Assembly: GCA_020072585.1 (NCBI GenBank)
Contig: JAIQGL010000026.1
Span: forward strand, 1 to 64,000
Source of the DNA: Terriglobia bacterium
GTDB lineage: Bacteria; Acidobacteriota; Terriglobia; Terriglobales; Acidobacteriaceae
DNA length: 64,000 nt
Direction: 5' to 3'
Under the pieces are notes generated by a model. The model ran no database searches, had not been told where the DNA came from, and was given only the letters and a program-made list of their open reading frames with translations. Below, in pieces: positions 8,267 through 16,424 of this stretch; positions within the stretch are counted from its first letter, which is position 1; every line of letters begins with the position of its first letter. The position numbers were made by a program, and so were the translations under genes.

Positions 8267-10712
8267 CGTGCGGGTCTTTGCCGAAGACACTGTGGCCGGA
8301 GTGGAAGAATCGATCCACCGGGAGGCCCGATATTCGCTCGGCAAGCTCTGGAAGGATCTTTCTCCGCGCGAGCGTTTTAATGCCGTTGCCCTGGCTGTCC
8401 GTGAACAATTGATCGACCGAATGTTGCGAACAGAAGAACGATATCGCCGCAGCGATTCCAAGCGCCTCTATTATCTTTCCATCGAATTCCTGATCGGCCA
8501 ATCCCTCGGCAACAATCTCCACAACCTGGGCCGGATTGATGAATGGCGAGAGGCGCTGCACAACCTGGGGACGGACTTGGACGATATCCAGGACGCCGAG
8601 CCGGATGCGGCACTGGGCAATGGAGGACTCGGCCGGCTGGCAGCTTGCTTTCTGGACTCGCTCGCGACCCTGGGCATGCCGGGATACGGATACGGCATTA
8701 ACTACGAATATGGTCTCTTCAAGCAGGAGATCGACAATGGCTACCAACGGGAAAAGCCGGACAACTGGCTGTCCCAGAGCACCCCGTGGCAACTCGCTCG
8801 TCCGGATGAATCATGCGTGGTTCCCGTCTACGGCCGCATTGAGCATGGCGTCGACCGGCGCGGTGGTTATAACCCGATGTGGATGGACTGGAAGGTCCTG
8901 ATCGGGACGCCGTATGACATGCTGATTCCAGGGTACGGCGGAGAGACCGTGAATACATTGCGGCTCTTCTCGGCACGGTCATCCCATGATTTTGACGTAG
9001 AGATCTTCAATATCGGTGATTACTTCAAGGCCGTCGAACAGAAAATTGCATCGGAGACGATTTCCAAGGTGCTCTATCCCTCCGATGCGCTCGTTGCCGG
9101 CCAGGAACTCAGGCTGGTGCAGGAATACTTCCTTGTCGCCTGCGCCGTGAGGGACATCGCGCGAAGATTCGAACGAGACCATGATGATTACCGGAAATTT
9201 GGCGAGAAGGTCGCGATTCAGCTGAATGATACGCATCCGGCCCTCACCGTTGCCGAACTGATGCGCCTCCTCATTGACGAAAAGGATCTCGGCTGGGAAG
9301 ATGCCTGGCGGATCACACAGGCGACGCTCGGCTATACCAATCACACCCTGTTGCCCGAAGCCCTGGAGAAATGGTCTGTTCCGATGCTGGAGCACGTGCT
9401 GCCCAGACACCTGCAGATCATCTTTGAAATCAACAGACGGTTCTTGGAGCAGGTCGCCGCGGCCTATCCCTCTGATCTCGACCGAAGAAGACGGCTGTCT
9501 CTGATCGAGGAGTCCACGCCGAAGCAGGTGCGCATGGCAAGCCTGGCGATCGTGGCAAGCCACTCGGTCAATGGTGTTTCACAAATTCACTCGGATTTGA
9601 TCCAGACATCGCTGGCGCCGGACTTCTTTGCGCTTTGGCCAGAGAAGTTTAACAACAAGACAAACGGAGTTACCCAGCGCCGCTGGTTGCTCAAGGCGAA
9701 CCCGCGCCTGGCCAATCTGATCAGCAACACCGTAGGCGACAAGTGGATAACGGATCTAGGCCATTTGCGGCAACTGGAGGCCTGGGCCGAAGATGGTGCA
9801 TTTCAATCCGAGTTTCGCAACGCCAAGCAATCAAACAAAGAAACGCTGGCCCGGATCATTCAGGACAGTTCGAATGTGAAAGTTGATCCTCACAGCCTTT
9901 TCGATATTCAGGCCAAGCGTATTCACGCCTACAAACGCCAGCTCTTGAATCTTCTGCGTATTGTTCACGAATATCTGTCTCTGATTGAAGACGGCAAAGA
10001 ACCGGCAGTGCCCAGAACGTATATCTTCGCGGGAAAGTCCGCACCCGGTTATTGGCTGGCTAGACAGGTCATCAAGCTGATCCACAGCGTCGCAAGGGTG
10101 ATCAACAACGATCGGATCGCCAGCCGCTGGATGAAAGTCGCATTTGTTCCCGACTACCGCGTTTCGCTCGCGGAGAAAATCATTCCCGCGGCGGATGTCA
10201 GCGAGCAGATCTCGACCGCCGGAAGCGAAGCATCGGGTACAGGAAACATGAAATTTGCCTTGAATGGGGCACTTACGGTCGGCACGCCGGACGGCGCAAA
10301 CATCGAAATTGGCGAAGCTGTAGGAGCGGAGAACATTTTCCTCTTCGGACTGAAGGCTGGCGAGGTTCGCACCATCCGCGAGGAGAAATCCTATCGGCCC
10401 GGAGACCACTGTGACCGAGATCCAAGAATCGCACGCGCCGTAGCTTCGTTCCGTTCTAACTTGTTCTGTGTTGATGAGCCTGAGCTGTTTACCTGGACTT
10501 CTCAGACGCTCCTCGATGAAAATGATCCATTCCTGCATTTGGCAGATCTCGCTGCTTATATCGAGGTGCAGGAGAGAGTCGCTACGGTCTTCAACAATCC
10601 CAAACAGTGGTCGCGCGCGGCCATCCTGAACGTGGCCAGAATGGGGCCATTTTCAAGCGATCGAGCGATCCGCGAGTATGCCCGTGATATCTGGCACATC
10701 GAACCAGCATAG
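8229..10712 (+). CDS. glgP: Glycogen/starch phosphorylase
   Basis: Releases glucose 1-phosphate from alpha-1,4-glucan using phosphate and pyridoxal phosphate. The PLP-lysine region reads EASGTGNMKFALNGAL followed by TVGTPDGANIEI, and the N-terminal half has the family stretches YYLSIEFLIGQSL and NGGLGRLAACFLDSLAT. Two starts are plausible: ATG 8229, preceded by an AGAAGG-like site, giving 827 residues; or ATG 8259, giving 817. Both overlap the STAS gene. The coupling suggests that carbon-reserve breakdown is placed under the same partner-switching stress control. Confidence 0.92.
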   Translation: MHSKRPVKCNMPSVRVFAEDTVAGVEESIHREARYSLGKLWKDLSPRERFNAVALAVREQLIDRMLRTEERYRRSDSKRLYYLSIEFLIGQSLGNNLHNLGRIDEWREALHNLGTDLDDIQDAEPDAALGNGGLGRLAACFLDSLATLGMPGYGYGINYEYGLFKQEIDNGYQREKPDNWLSQSTPWQLARPDESCVVPVYGRIEHGVDRRGGYNPMWMDWKVLIGTPYDMLIPGYGGETVNTLRLFSARSSHDFDVEIFNIGDYFKAVEQKIASETISKVLYPSDALVAGQELRLVQEYFLVACAVRDIARRFERDHDDYRKFGEKVAIQLNDTHPALTVAELMRLLIDEKDLGWEDAWRITQATLGYTNHTLLPEALEKWSVPMLEHVLPRHLQIIFEINRRFLEQVAAAYPSDLDRRRRLSLIEESTPKQVRMASLAIVASHSVNGVSQIHSDLIQTSLAPDFFALWPEKFNNKTNGVTQRRWLLKANPRLANLISNTVGDKWITDLGHLRQLEAWAEDGAFQSEFRNAKQSNKETLARIIQDSSNVKVDPHSLFDIQAKRIHAYKRQLLNLLRIVHEYLSLIEDGKEPAVPRTYIFAGKSAPGYWLARQVIKLIHSVARVINNDRIASRWMKVAFVPDYRVSLAEKIIPAADVSEQISTAGSEASGTGNMKFALNGALTVGTPDGANIEIGEAVGAENIFLFGLKAGEVRTIREEKSYRPGDHCDRDPRIARAVASFRSNLFCVDEPELFTWTSQTLLDENDPFLHLADLAAYIEVQERVATVFNNPKQWSRAAILNVARMGPFSSDRAIREYARDIWHIEPA

Positions 10713-10750
10713 AACCGCAAACAAGGCATTCTTAGGACACCACACCAAAT

Positions 10751-11881
10751 CTATACAGATCCTGCTCTTCTGTGCTCCCGTGCCGAAGGATCGCGGTCAG
10801 AGACGATCACGATCTGCATGTCCTTTGCCAGGTCGATGATCTCCTGGACTGGATCATGCGATCCGAAACGTAACCATGTGCGACTGCGGGGGCGCGTCAC
10901 GAAGATTTGTGTCACACCGTTTTGACGGGCGAAGTCAACCAGGACAGACGTGCCGGTTCCTTTCAGAATATGAATCTCGATGCGGAGGTTGCGAGCGAAA
11001 GCCAGGTGTTTCTCCAATGCCTGCCGCGCAGGTTCGGCCAACCCCGTAAGGTCGCCCGATGGCTGTACCAACACCGCGACGCATTCCGCGCCGAGAAAAT
11101 CGCTCACTCGCTTGGCGCGTCTTGTCACCATGGCAGTTTTTGGATCGGGAGTTATATGAATCAGGACTTTGTGCTGCTTGTTCGAAGTAGGCGCCCCCGC
11201 CCGCGAGGCCGTCTCCGTTTCGCTGCCAAGTCTCTGCCCTACCTCGTGAGCCGCTTCACGCAAGGCAAGCTCTCTCAATGCAACCAGGGTAGGCTCGCGA
11301 AAGAAATTTTGCAGAGCGCGCTCCGCCTGCTCAGGCCTATAAACAACGCCACGTTGCAAGCGGTGCATGAGCGCTCGCGGCGTTAGATCAACCATGACGA
11401 CTTCATCCGCGTTGCGGATGATCCAATCAGGAACTGTCTCACGGACTGTGACGCCGGTAATATACTGAACTTGATCGTTGAGACTCTCAAGGTGCTGGAT
11501 ATTCATCGTCGTGAGAACATCGATTCCAGCATCGAGAAGCACCATTACGTCCTCCCAGCGCTTGGTCCGGGACGATCCCGGAACATTGGTGTGTGGAAAT
11601 TCGTCCACCGCGCAGACTTGCGGGTGTCTGGCCAGGATGCGATCAGTATCCATTTCTTCGAATACGTTTCCTCGATACTCAACCTTCTTCCGCGGTACAA
11701 ATTCCAGCCCCTCTGCTTTGGCCACTGTGTCCTGGCGGCCGTGGGGCTCAAAATAGCCGACTACGATATCCGTTCCGTGTCTCCGCAGAGAATGGGCTTC
11801 CTCCAGCATCTGGTATGTCTTCCCGACGCCGGCCGCATAGCCCATGAATATCTTTAGCTTCCCGCGTTGTGGTTGGTTCAT
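10751..11881 (-). CDS. Stand-alone KdpD sensor-half protein (ATPase plus Usp)
   Basis: Matches only the N-terminal cytosolic half of KdpD. The Walker A motif is GYAAGVGKT (about residues 14-22), then the Walker-B-like VCAVDEFPHTN, then WEDV and the TMNIQHLESLND signature. Residues from about 235 onward form a universal-stress-like (Usp) domain. There are no membrane helices and no histidine kinase. Its ATG overlaps the TGA of the preceding paralogue by four bases (ATGA), so the two are coupled. It may sense K+ or cyclic-di-AMP-like signals as KdpD's N-terminal half does, but its output partner is not evident; the DUF4118 protein across the promoter region and the kinase at 32.1 kb are candidates. 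Confidence 0.82.
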   Translation of the reverse strand: MNQPQRGKLKIFMGYAAGVGKTYQMLEEAHSLRRHGTDIVVGYFEPHGRQDTVAKAEGLEFVPRKKVEYRGNVFEEMDTDRILARHPQVCAVDEFPHTNVPGSSRTKRWEDVMVLLDAGIDVLTTMNIQHLESLNDQVQYITGVTVRETVPDWIIRNADEVVMVDLTPRALMHRLQRGVVYRPEQAERALQNFFREPTLVALRELALREAAHEVGQRLGSETETASRAGAPTSNKQHKVLIHITPDPKTAMVTRRAKRVSDFLGAECVAVLVQPSGDLTGLAEPARQALEKHLAFARNLRIEIHILKGTGTSVLVDFARQNGVTQIFVTRPRSRTWLRFGSHDPVQEIIDLAKDMQIVIVSDRDPSAREHRRAGSV

Positions 11882-12960
11882 TGCTTATTGGGAAATATCC
11901 GGACATCCATACCGCGCGACAATCTGACAAGCCTATCGACGGAGGTCCCGAGCATCCGCGACAGGAACCTGGAACGGCGGCTGTGCCCGGCAAAAACCTG
12001 AGTCATTCCTCGCGTGCGGGCAAACGCCATCACAGTGCTGATAGGGTCCCGCCCTTGCAAGATTTCTACACGCGCCCCAGCAGCGCGTGCCAGACTGAGT
12101 TTTTCATCTACTGCAGCACGTTCAATGGAAGAGAGTTCAGGCTGGTCCACGTTGACCACAACCAATTCGGCGTAGAACCTCAACGCGACCAGCTGTGCGG
12201 TTTCAATCATCTCTTCAGCATTTGAATCTGCGGTGATGCAGACGAGTATCCTTTCTTGTGCGCCAAACTGCTGCTTGATGCCATGAGATTCCAGATAGCT
12301 GGTAAGCTGGCGGTCGACTACATCGGCAGCGAGAATCAAGGCCATTTCGCGAAGTCTCAACAACTGTCGCTGCCGCTTTTCGAGTCCTGCTTGCTCATCC
12401 GGGGTACGTCCGAGCGCTTCGATTGGTGGGGCATCAACGATCTCGATTTCATCTGCGCTTCTGATAAACGCAATCGGAACGGTCTGGACCACGTGCTTGC
12501 CGGTGATAGCTTCGACTTGCCGCTGCAACTCCGCGATGTACTGGATGTTGACGGAAGCCGCTACCTTGATCCCCGCCTGCACCAGTTCACGAACATCCTC
12601 CCATCGCGTCTTGTTTCGCGCCCCGGCCGGATTATCGTAGGCCAGCCCGTCAATGAAACAAACTTCCGGGCGGCGCTGGATCAAAGCATCGACATCGATG
12701 ACCGTGCCCTGTCCCACCTCCCTTAAGGGGATTACCTCAAGTTGGCGCACGAGGGACTCAGCTTCGGGCGGCATTTGGGGCTGAGTTGCCCCAAGCACGA
12801 CATCCTGGCCGCGGAGCCGGCGACGACGCGCCTCGTCAAGCATCCGAAATGTTTTGCCGACACCCGAGGCATAGCCGAGGAAGATCTTGAGGTAGCCTTT
12901 CTCGGTCCCTGCTTCCACCTCGCGCAGAATCTCTTCCGGGGTTTTACGACGTTGATTCAT
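11878..12960 (-). CDS. Stand-alone KdpD sensor-half paralogue with altered Walker B
   Basis: A second 360-residue KdpD N-terminal-type protein with Walker A GYASGVGKT near residue 33. The segment that normally reads IDELAHTN is FIDGLAYDN here, so the Walker B acidic residue and the following His/Thr are replaced. ATP hydrolysis is doubtful even though nucleotide may bind. A Usp-like C-terminal half follows (ERILVCITADSNAEEMIETA). The ATG at 12960 is chosen; an upstream frame could start at 13011 but adds non-family residues. It is first in a two-gene operon and probably forms a pair with the downstream copy. Confidence 0.78.
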   Translation of the reverse strand: MNQRRKTPEEILREVEAGTEKGYLKIFLGYASGVGKTFRMLDEARRRRLRGQDVVLGATQPQMPPEAESLVRQLEVIPLREVGQGTVIDVDALIQRRPEVCFIDGLAYDNPAGARNKTRWEDVRELVQAGIKVAASVNIQYIAELQRQVEAITGKHVVQTVPIAFIRSADEIEIVDAPPIEALGRTPDEQAGLEKRQRQLLRLREMALILAADVVDRQLTSYLESHGIKQQFGAQERILVCITADSNAEEMIETAQLVALRFYAELVVVNVDQPELSSIERAAVDEKLSLARAAGARVEILQGRDPISTVMAFARTRGMTQVFAGHSRRSRFLSRMLGTSVDRLVRLSRGMDVRIFPNKQ

Positions 12961-13113
12961 CACAATTTTCCAAACACTTATCGAGAATAAAAACAAGTAT
13001 TGCTTGATCACCCAAGGATATGGGATCAGAAAACATCATACAAAGGCTTGTGAACAATAGTCCGTCCTGAATCGTTTTCCAGTCCCGTCCGTCCGCCTGC
13101 GAAATCGATTCAT

Positions 13114-13131
13114 CTTTAGGGTTTCTTTAGG
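13114..13131 (+). promoter_or_regulatory. Two CTTTAGG direct repeats, 11-bp period
   Basis: CTTTAGG occurs at 13114-13120 and again at 13125-13131, exactly one helical turn apart. The array lies 44 bases before the DUF4118 start codon at 13176 and points toward it. This is one of six such arrays in the window. The TTTAGG-N5-TTTAGG layout matches an OmpR-family response-regulator site such as that of KdpE. Confidence 0.65.
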
Positions 13132-13175
13132 CGGAAATTGAATCAAAACAAATAAAACAGGTCTTGGAGATCCCA

Positions 13176-13649
13176 ATGGCAGCGATATTTCCTCTGAAGC
13201 ACTTGCCTTGGAACCGGAAGGGAAGTTCACAGTCCTCGGGCAAACGACAACGCTCCTTCTCAATGGAAAACCTGCTCCTGTTGGCAGAATGGTTCCGTCA
13301 TGAAAGTGTATCGGGATCACTTTTGTGCGGCGCTATCGCGATTGGGCTATGCATCCTCCTGAAGGGCAGCACGATCGAGGCCCAGGTCCCAATTCTGTTC
13401 TTGCTGGTGGTTCTGGCGATCTCTTCGCGTTTTGGAACCCCAGCGGGAGTTCTGGGTACGGTCCTGTCTGCTGTTGCTTTTGCTGAGTTTCTATTTGATC
13501 CTCAGCGCAGTCTCGCAATCAGGAATCCCGTCGAAAAGTCCAATATGGCATGGATGATTCTGGGCGGACTGGCGCTCTCGTGCTTATTTGGGAAGTCCCA
13601 AAAATCAACGGATCAGGAGCGTCAGAACGGTACGCCTGCTCCTCGATAA
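13176..13649 (+). CDS. DUF4118 (KdpD-type) membrane protein
   Basis: A 157-residue protein with about four hydrophobic helices between residues 45 and 140 and the motif pattern of the KdpD transmembrane unit (AVAFAEFLFDPQRSLAI, then a final helix). No kinase domain follows, so it is an isolated membrane sensor module. ATG 13176 is preferred because TTGGAGA precedes it. It is divergent from the two KdpD sensor-half genes. Together these genes would supply KdpD parts in separate chains without a kinase. Confidence 0.72.
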   Translation: MAAIFPLKHLPWNRKGSSQSSGKRQRSFSMENLLLLAEWFRHESVSGSLLCGAIAIGLCILLKGSTIEAQVPILFLLVVLAISSRFGTPAGVLGTVLSAVAFAEFLFDPQRSLAIRNPVEKSNMAWMILGGLALSCLFGKSQKSTDQERQNGTPAPR

Positions 13650-13682
13650 GCTTTCAAAACGTCCAAGTCCCTCCGCGCAGAC

Positions 13683-13711
13683 CTTTAGGAATATTTCAGG
13701 GTTCCCTTAGT
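13683..13711 (+). promoter_or_regulatory. CTTTAGG array of three degenerate repeats, 11-bp period
   Basis: One perfect CTTTAGG (13683-13689) is followed at 11-base steps by TTTCAGG (13694-13700) and CCTTAGT (13705-13711), each matching five of seven bases. The array ends 57 bases before the 13769 start and reads toward it, as in the other arrays. Confidence 0.5.
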
Positions 13712-13768
13712 CAATTTTTATGGTCTTTTCGATCTAATGAATATGAGCCCGTAAGACGAGGAGATGTT

Positions 13769-14011
13769 ATGGAAACCATGCTTTACCGAAGTACGAAGGA
13801 GCAGGTGGTAGAAGCGATTCAGGTGCAAGAGGCTGTCGACGTTCCCACGGCTACCGGAATCGTGAAGGCAGAACCCGGTGATTGGCTGATTATTGATGCT
13901 CAGGGAAACCTGGGCTGCTGTGACAACGTGAACTTTCAATGCACATATGAGGCGGAGAACGACTCCGACAAGTATGCAAGAGTATCTGAAAGCAAACCGT
14001 GGGGCTGTTAA
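13769..14011 (+). CDS. Small PGDW-motif protein A
   Basis: An 80-residue protein of unknown function with EPGDWLIIDAQGN in its middle and a conserved Cys pair around CCDNVNF. GAGGAGA ends about six bases before the ATG at 13769; the frame is open further upstream but without family similarity. It is paralogous to the 14286 gene: both share YRS...V.AIQV...D.PT..G...A..GDW...D..GN...C....F...Y. The pattern resembles small PGDYG-type domains that recur in phage and accessory proteins. No enzymatic role can be proposed. Its promoter carries a CTTTAGG array, suggesting control with the Kdp genes. Confidence 0.65.
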   Translation: METMLYRSTKEQVVEAIQVQEAVDVPTATGIVKAEPGDWLIIDAQGNLGCCDNVNFQCTYEAENDSDKYARVSESKPWGC

Positions 14012-14058
14012 TAGGCCATTCCAGGACCGCTGAGCAGAAGAGGGAAAGAGGAGGGCAC

Positions 14059-14223
14059 ATGGGGACCGGGAACAACGCAGGCCAGCCAATTCGCAAAACA
14101 GATACTGGGCAAATGTATGAGGTTTTAAAGAGCCGGTTACGCCGGCGGATCCGCTGGGCTCAACGGACCCTTAAAGAAAGACCGGGAATCGAGTTGTATG
14201 CCGTCCAGGCATCGAGGAAGTGA
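14059..14223 (+). CDS. Hypothetical small basic protein
   Basis: A 54-residue open frame with a very good ribosome binding site (GAGGAGGG before the ATG). The product is basic, with RRRIRW in the middle, no membrane segment and no recognised family. It lies between the two PGDW paralogues in the same direction, so it is probably part of that transcript. Confidence 0.45.
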   Translation: MGTGNNAGQPIRKTDTGQMYEVLKSRLRRRIRWAQRTLKERPGIELYAVQASRK

Positions 14224-14285
14224 TCGAATGGAAGGCTTACGCGCCTCTACATCATTTTGCATCGACTAAAACAAGGGCAATGATT

Positions 14286-14582
14286 ATGCCAAGCTGCGAT
14301 CTGAGAACACTGATGGGCTTAGCCGCCCGGGAGAATGCTAAAACTGTGCGTTATAGAAGTATCCGACCGTTAATTGTCGATGCCATTCAGGTGAATGGCC
14401 CCACCGATTTTCCAACCTGCAATGGAGCTCTGCATGCATCCTCCGGCGACTGGGTGCTCCGCGATCCCCACGGCAATGTGAGACTCTGTAGCGACGCTTA
14501 TTTCAGGAGCAATTATGCGCCCATGGGAGCATCACAGCCGCTGGAGCAATTCCGCGAGCGGGCATCTCGCGGCGGCTGCTAG
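14286..14582 (+). CDS. Small PGDW-motif protein B
   Basis: A 98-residue paralogue of the 13769 product, with SSGDWVLRDPHGN in place of EPGDWLIIDAQGN, the same spacing to a following Cys, and the same YRS...AIQV opening. The N-terminal 15 residues and the C-terminal tail are extra. ATG 14286 has AAGGG eight bases upstream; a neighbouring ATG at 14280 is in frame. Function unknown. Confidence 0.6.
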   Translation: MPSCDLRTLMGLAARENAKTVRYRSIRPLIVDAIQVNGPTDFPTCNGALHASSGDWVLRDPHGNVRLCSDAYFRSNYAPMGASQPLEQFRERASRGGC

Positions 14583-14675
14583 ATCCGCCGACACCTGACA
14601 CCTAAAGAAGTGGTCTTAGACATCAGACCACGTCGCCGTAGGCCTCCATTTAAGATAGATTCGGGAAAGGCCAAA

Positions 14676-16424
14676 ATGACCTCTTCACCGAACCAGTTCC
14701 AGACCCTGGTATCGCAGCAGAGATGGCGGGAAGCCAGCACCTTGCTGGCCGCACTGCCAGAGCCTTCCGCCGCCGACCTGCTCACGGGTCTGCCCGATGA
14801 ACAACAGCTATCTCTTTTTCGGGCTCTGCCAATCCCGCTCGCCGCTGCTCTGTTGAGCCGTCTCCCCTATTACGACCAATACATCCTGCTTCACGCACGC
14901 CCAGTAGACGAAATGCGCCGGGTGCTAGACGAAATGGACCCCAATGAACGCATGCGCTTCTTTGACGAGCTCCCGGAAGAAGCATGGCAGCGCCTGGTTG
15001 ACGAGATTGGAGAACTCCAGCCGCAAGGTCCGGCGACCGATCAAACAGAGGCCGCTCCTGCGGTACGCCTTCGGCAACGCGCTCCAACAGCGGAGGCCCA
15101 GCAGCCAATCATCGAAGCCAGGGGGCTGGAGAAATCGTTCCTACAGCCGGATGGCAGGAAAGTTCAAGTGGTCGCTCCCTTAGACTTGTCCATCTATCCC
15201 GATACGATCATCGCTCTGCTCGGAGCGTCAGGGTGCGGCAAATCGACCCTGCTGCGAATGCTTACCGGGCTGGCGCAGCCCAGCTCCGGCCTGGTGCTTT
15301 GGCACGGCCGGCAGGTAGGCGAGACCGCTCCGAATGTCGCTATTGTTTTCCAGAGCTTTGCACTTTTTCCCTGGCTTACTGTGCAGGAGAACGTTGAAGC
15401 GCCGCTTCTCGCCCGCGGTGTTGCGTCAGACGAGCGGCGCCGGCGGGCTGTGGCTGCGATTGAGACTGTGGGACTGAAGGGATTTGAAGCTGCTTACCCG
15501 AAGGAGCTTTCTGGAGGCATGAGGCAACGCGTCGGATTTGCCCGCGCGCTGGTTGTCGAGCCAGAGGTGCTCTTCATGGACGAGCCGTTCTCCGCGCTCG
15601 ATGTTCTCACGGCAGAGAGTCTCCGAGGAGAACTATTGGAGCTCTGGCAGGCCCGCAAGATCAAAACCAGTGCAGTATTCATCGTCACTCACAATATCGA
15701 GGAGGCAGTGCTGCTGGCGGACCGCGTGATCGTGTTGGGCCGGCACCCTGCCAAAATTCGCGCGGACTTTCGCATCGTTTTGCCGCAGCCCAGGGACCAT
15801 AAATCCCCTCAATTTCTGCTCTATGTCGATTTCATTTACAAGGTCATGACTCAGCCAGAAGCCGATGTGACCCTGCCAACATTGACGGAACCACAGCAGA
15901 AAGCCTATCCACTTCTTCCGCATGCTATGCCGGGAGGAATTGCCGGATTACTGGAGCTGTTGGCTGACTCCGGTGGAGAGGAAGACCTCTATCATTTGGC
16001 CGAGCGGCTGCGCATGGAGGTAGATGACCTTTTGCCGATCACTGATGCGGCGGCCCTGCTCGGATTTGCCGAACTCAAAGGCGGGGATGCCCGCCTTACT
16101 GAACGAGGCAAAGGATTTGCGGAGGCGGATATCGCCACACGCAAGCGCCTGTTCCGTCAGGCGTCCGTCGAGCACATCCTTCTATTCCAGCAAATCGTAA
16201 GCACACTGTCGGCAAAATCCGACCACAGCATTCCTATCGAATTGTTCAGGGACATTCTCGATGAGCACTTCCCCAAGAATGAAGTTGAGCGTCAGCTGGA
16301 GATCGCATTGGATTGGGGACGCTATTCCCAGCTCTTTACCTACGATCCTGAGACCGAACGGCTTGTGCAGTCTCAGGAAATAACCTCTCCGGCCGAACCC
16401 CAACCGGCGGATACCTCGTCGTGA
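14676..16424 (+). CDS. ABC transporter ATPase with MgtE-N-like N-terminus and AAA-associated C-terminus
   Basis: Nucleotide-binding subunit of a nitrate/sulfonate/bicarbonate-type importer. Residues 1-115 form a helical repeat resembling the MgtE intracellular N domain (LLTGLPDEQQLSLFRALP, then FFDELPEEAWQRLV). The ABC domain follows (about 145-400) with Walker A GASGCGKST, signature LSGGMRQR, Walker B VLFMDEPF and the switch His in THNIEEA. The last 180 residues match the AAA-associated C-terminal domain found in such ATPases. ATG 14676 has GGGAAAGG upstream. It overlaps the permease by four bases (GTGA). No substrate-binding protein is nearby, so the substrate is open. Confidence 0.85.
   Translation: MTSSPNQFQTLVSQQRWREASTLLAALPEPSAADLLTGLPDEQQLSLFRALPIPLAAALLSRLPYYDQYILLHARPVDEMRRVLDEMDPNERMRFFDELPEEAWQRLVDEIGELQPQGPATDQTEAAPAVRLRQRAPTAEAQQPIIEARGLEKSFLQPDGRKVQVVAPLDLSIYPDTIIALLGASGCGKSTLLRMLTGLAQPSSGLVLWHGRQVGETAPNVAIVFQSFALFPWLTVQENVEAPLLARGVASDERRRRAVAAIETVGLKGFEAAYPKELSGGMRQRVGFARALVVEPEVLFMDEPFSALDVLTAESLRGELLELWQARKIKTSAVFIVTHNIEEAVLLADRVIVLGRHPAKIRADFRIVLPQPRDHKSPQFLLYVDFIYKVMTQPEADVTLPTLTEPQQKAYPLLPHAMPGGIAGLLELLADSGGEEDLYHLAERLRMEVDDLLPITDAAALLGFAELKGGDARLTERGKGFAEADIATRKRLFRQASVEHILLFQQIVSTLSAKSDHSIPIELFRDILDEHFPKNEVERQLEIALDWGRYSQLFTYDPETERLVQSQEITSPAEPQPADTSS

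Noticed and set aside
14601-14607. CCTAAAG in front of the ABC transporter ATPase gene as a seventh operator
   Set aside because: Single copy, no partner at plus or minus 11 bases, and reversed relative to the gene.
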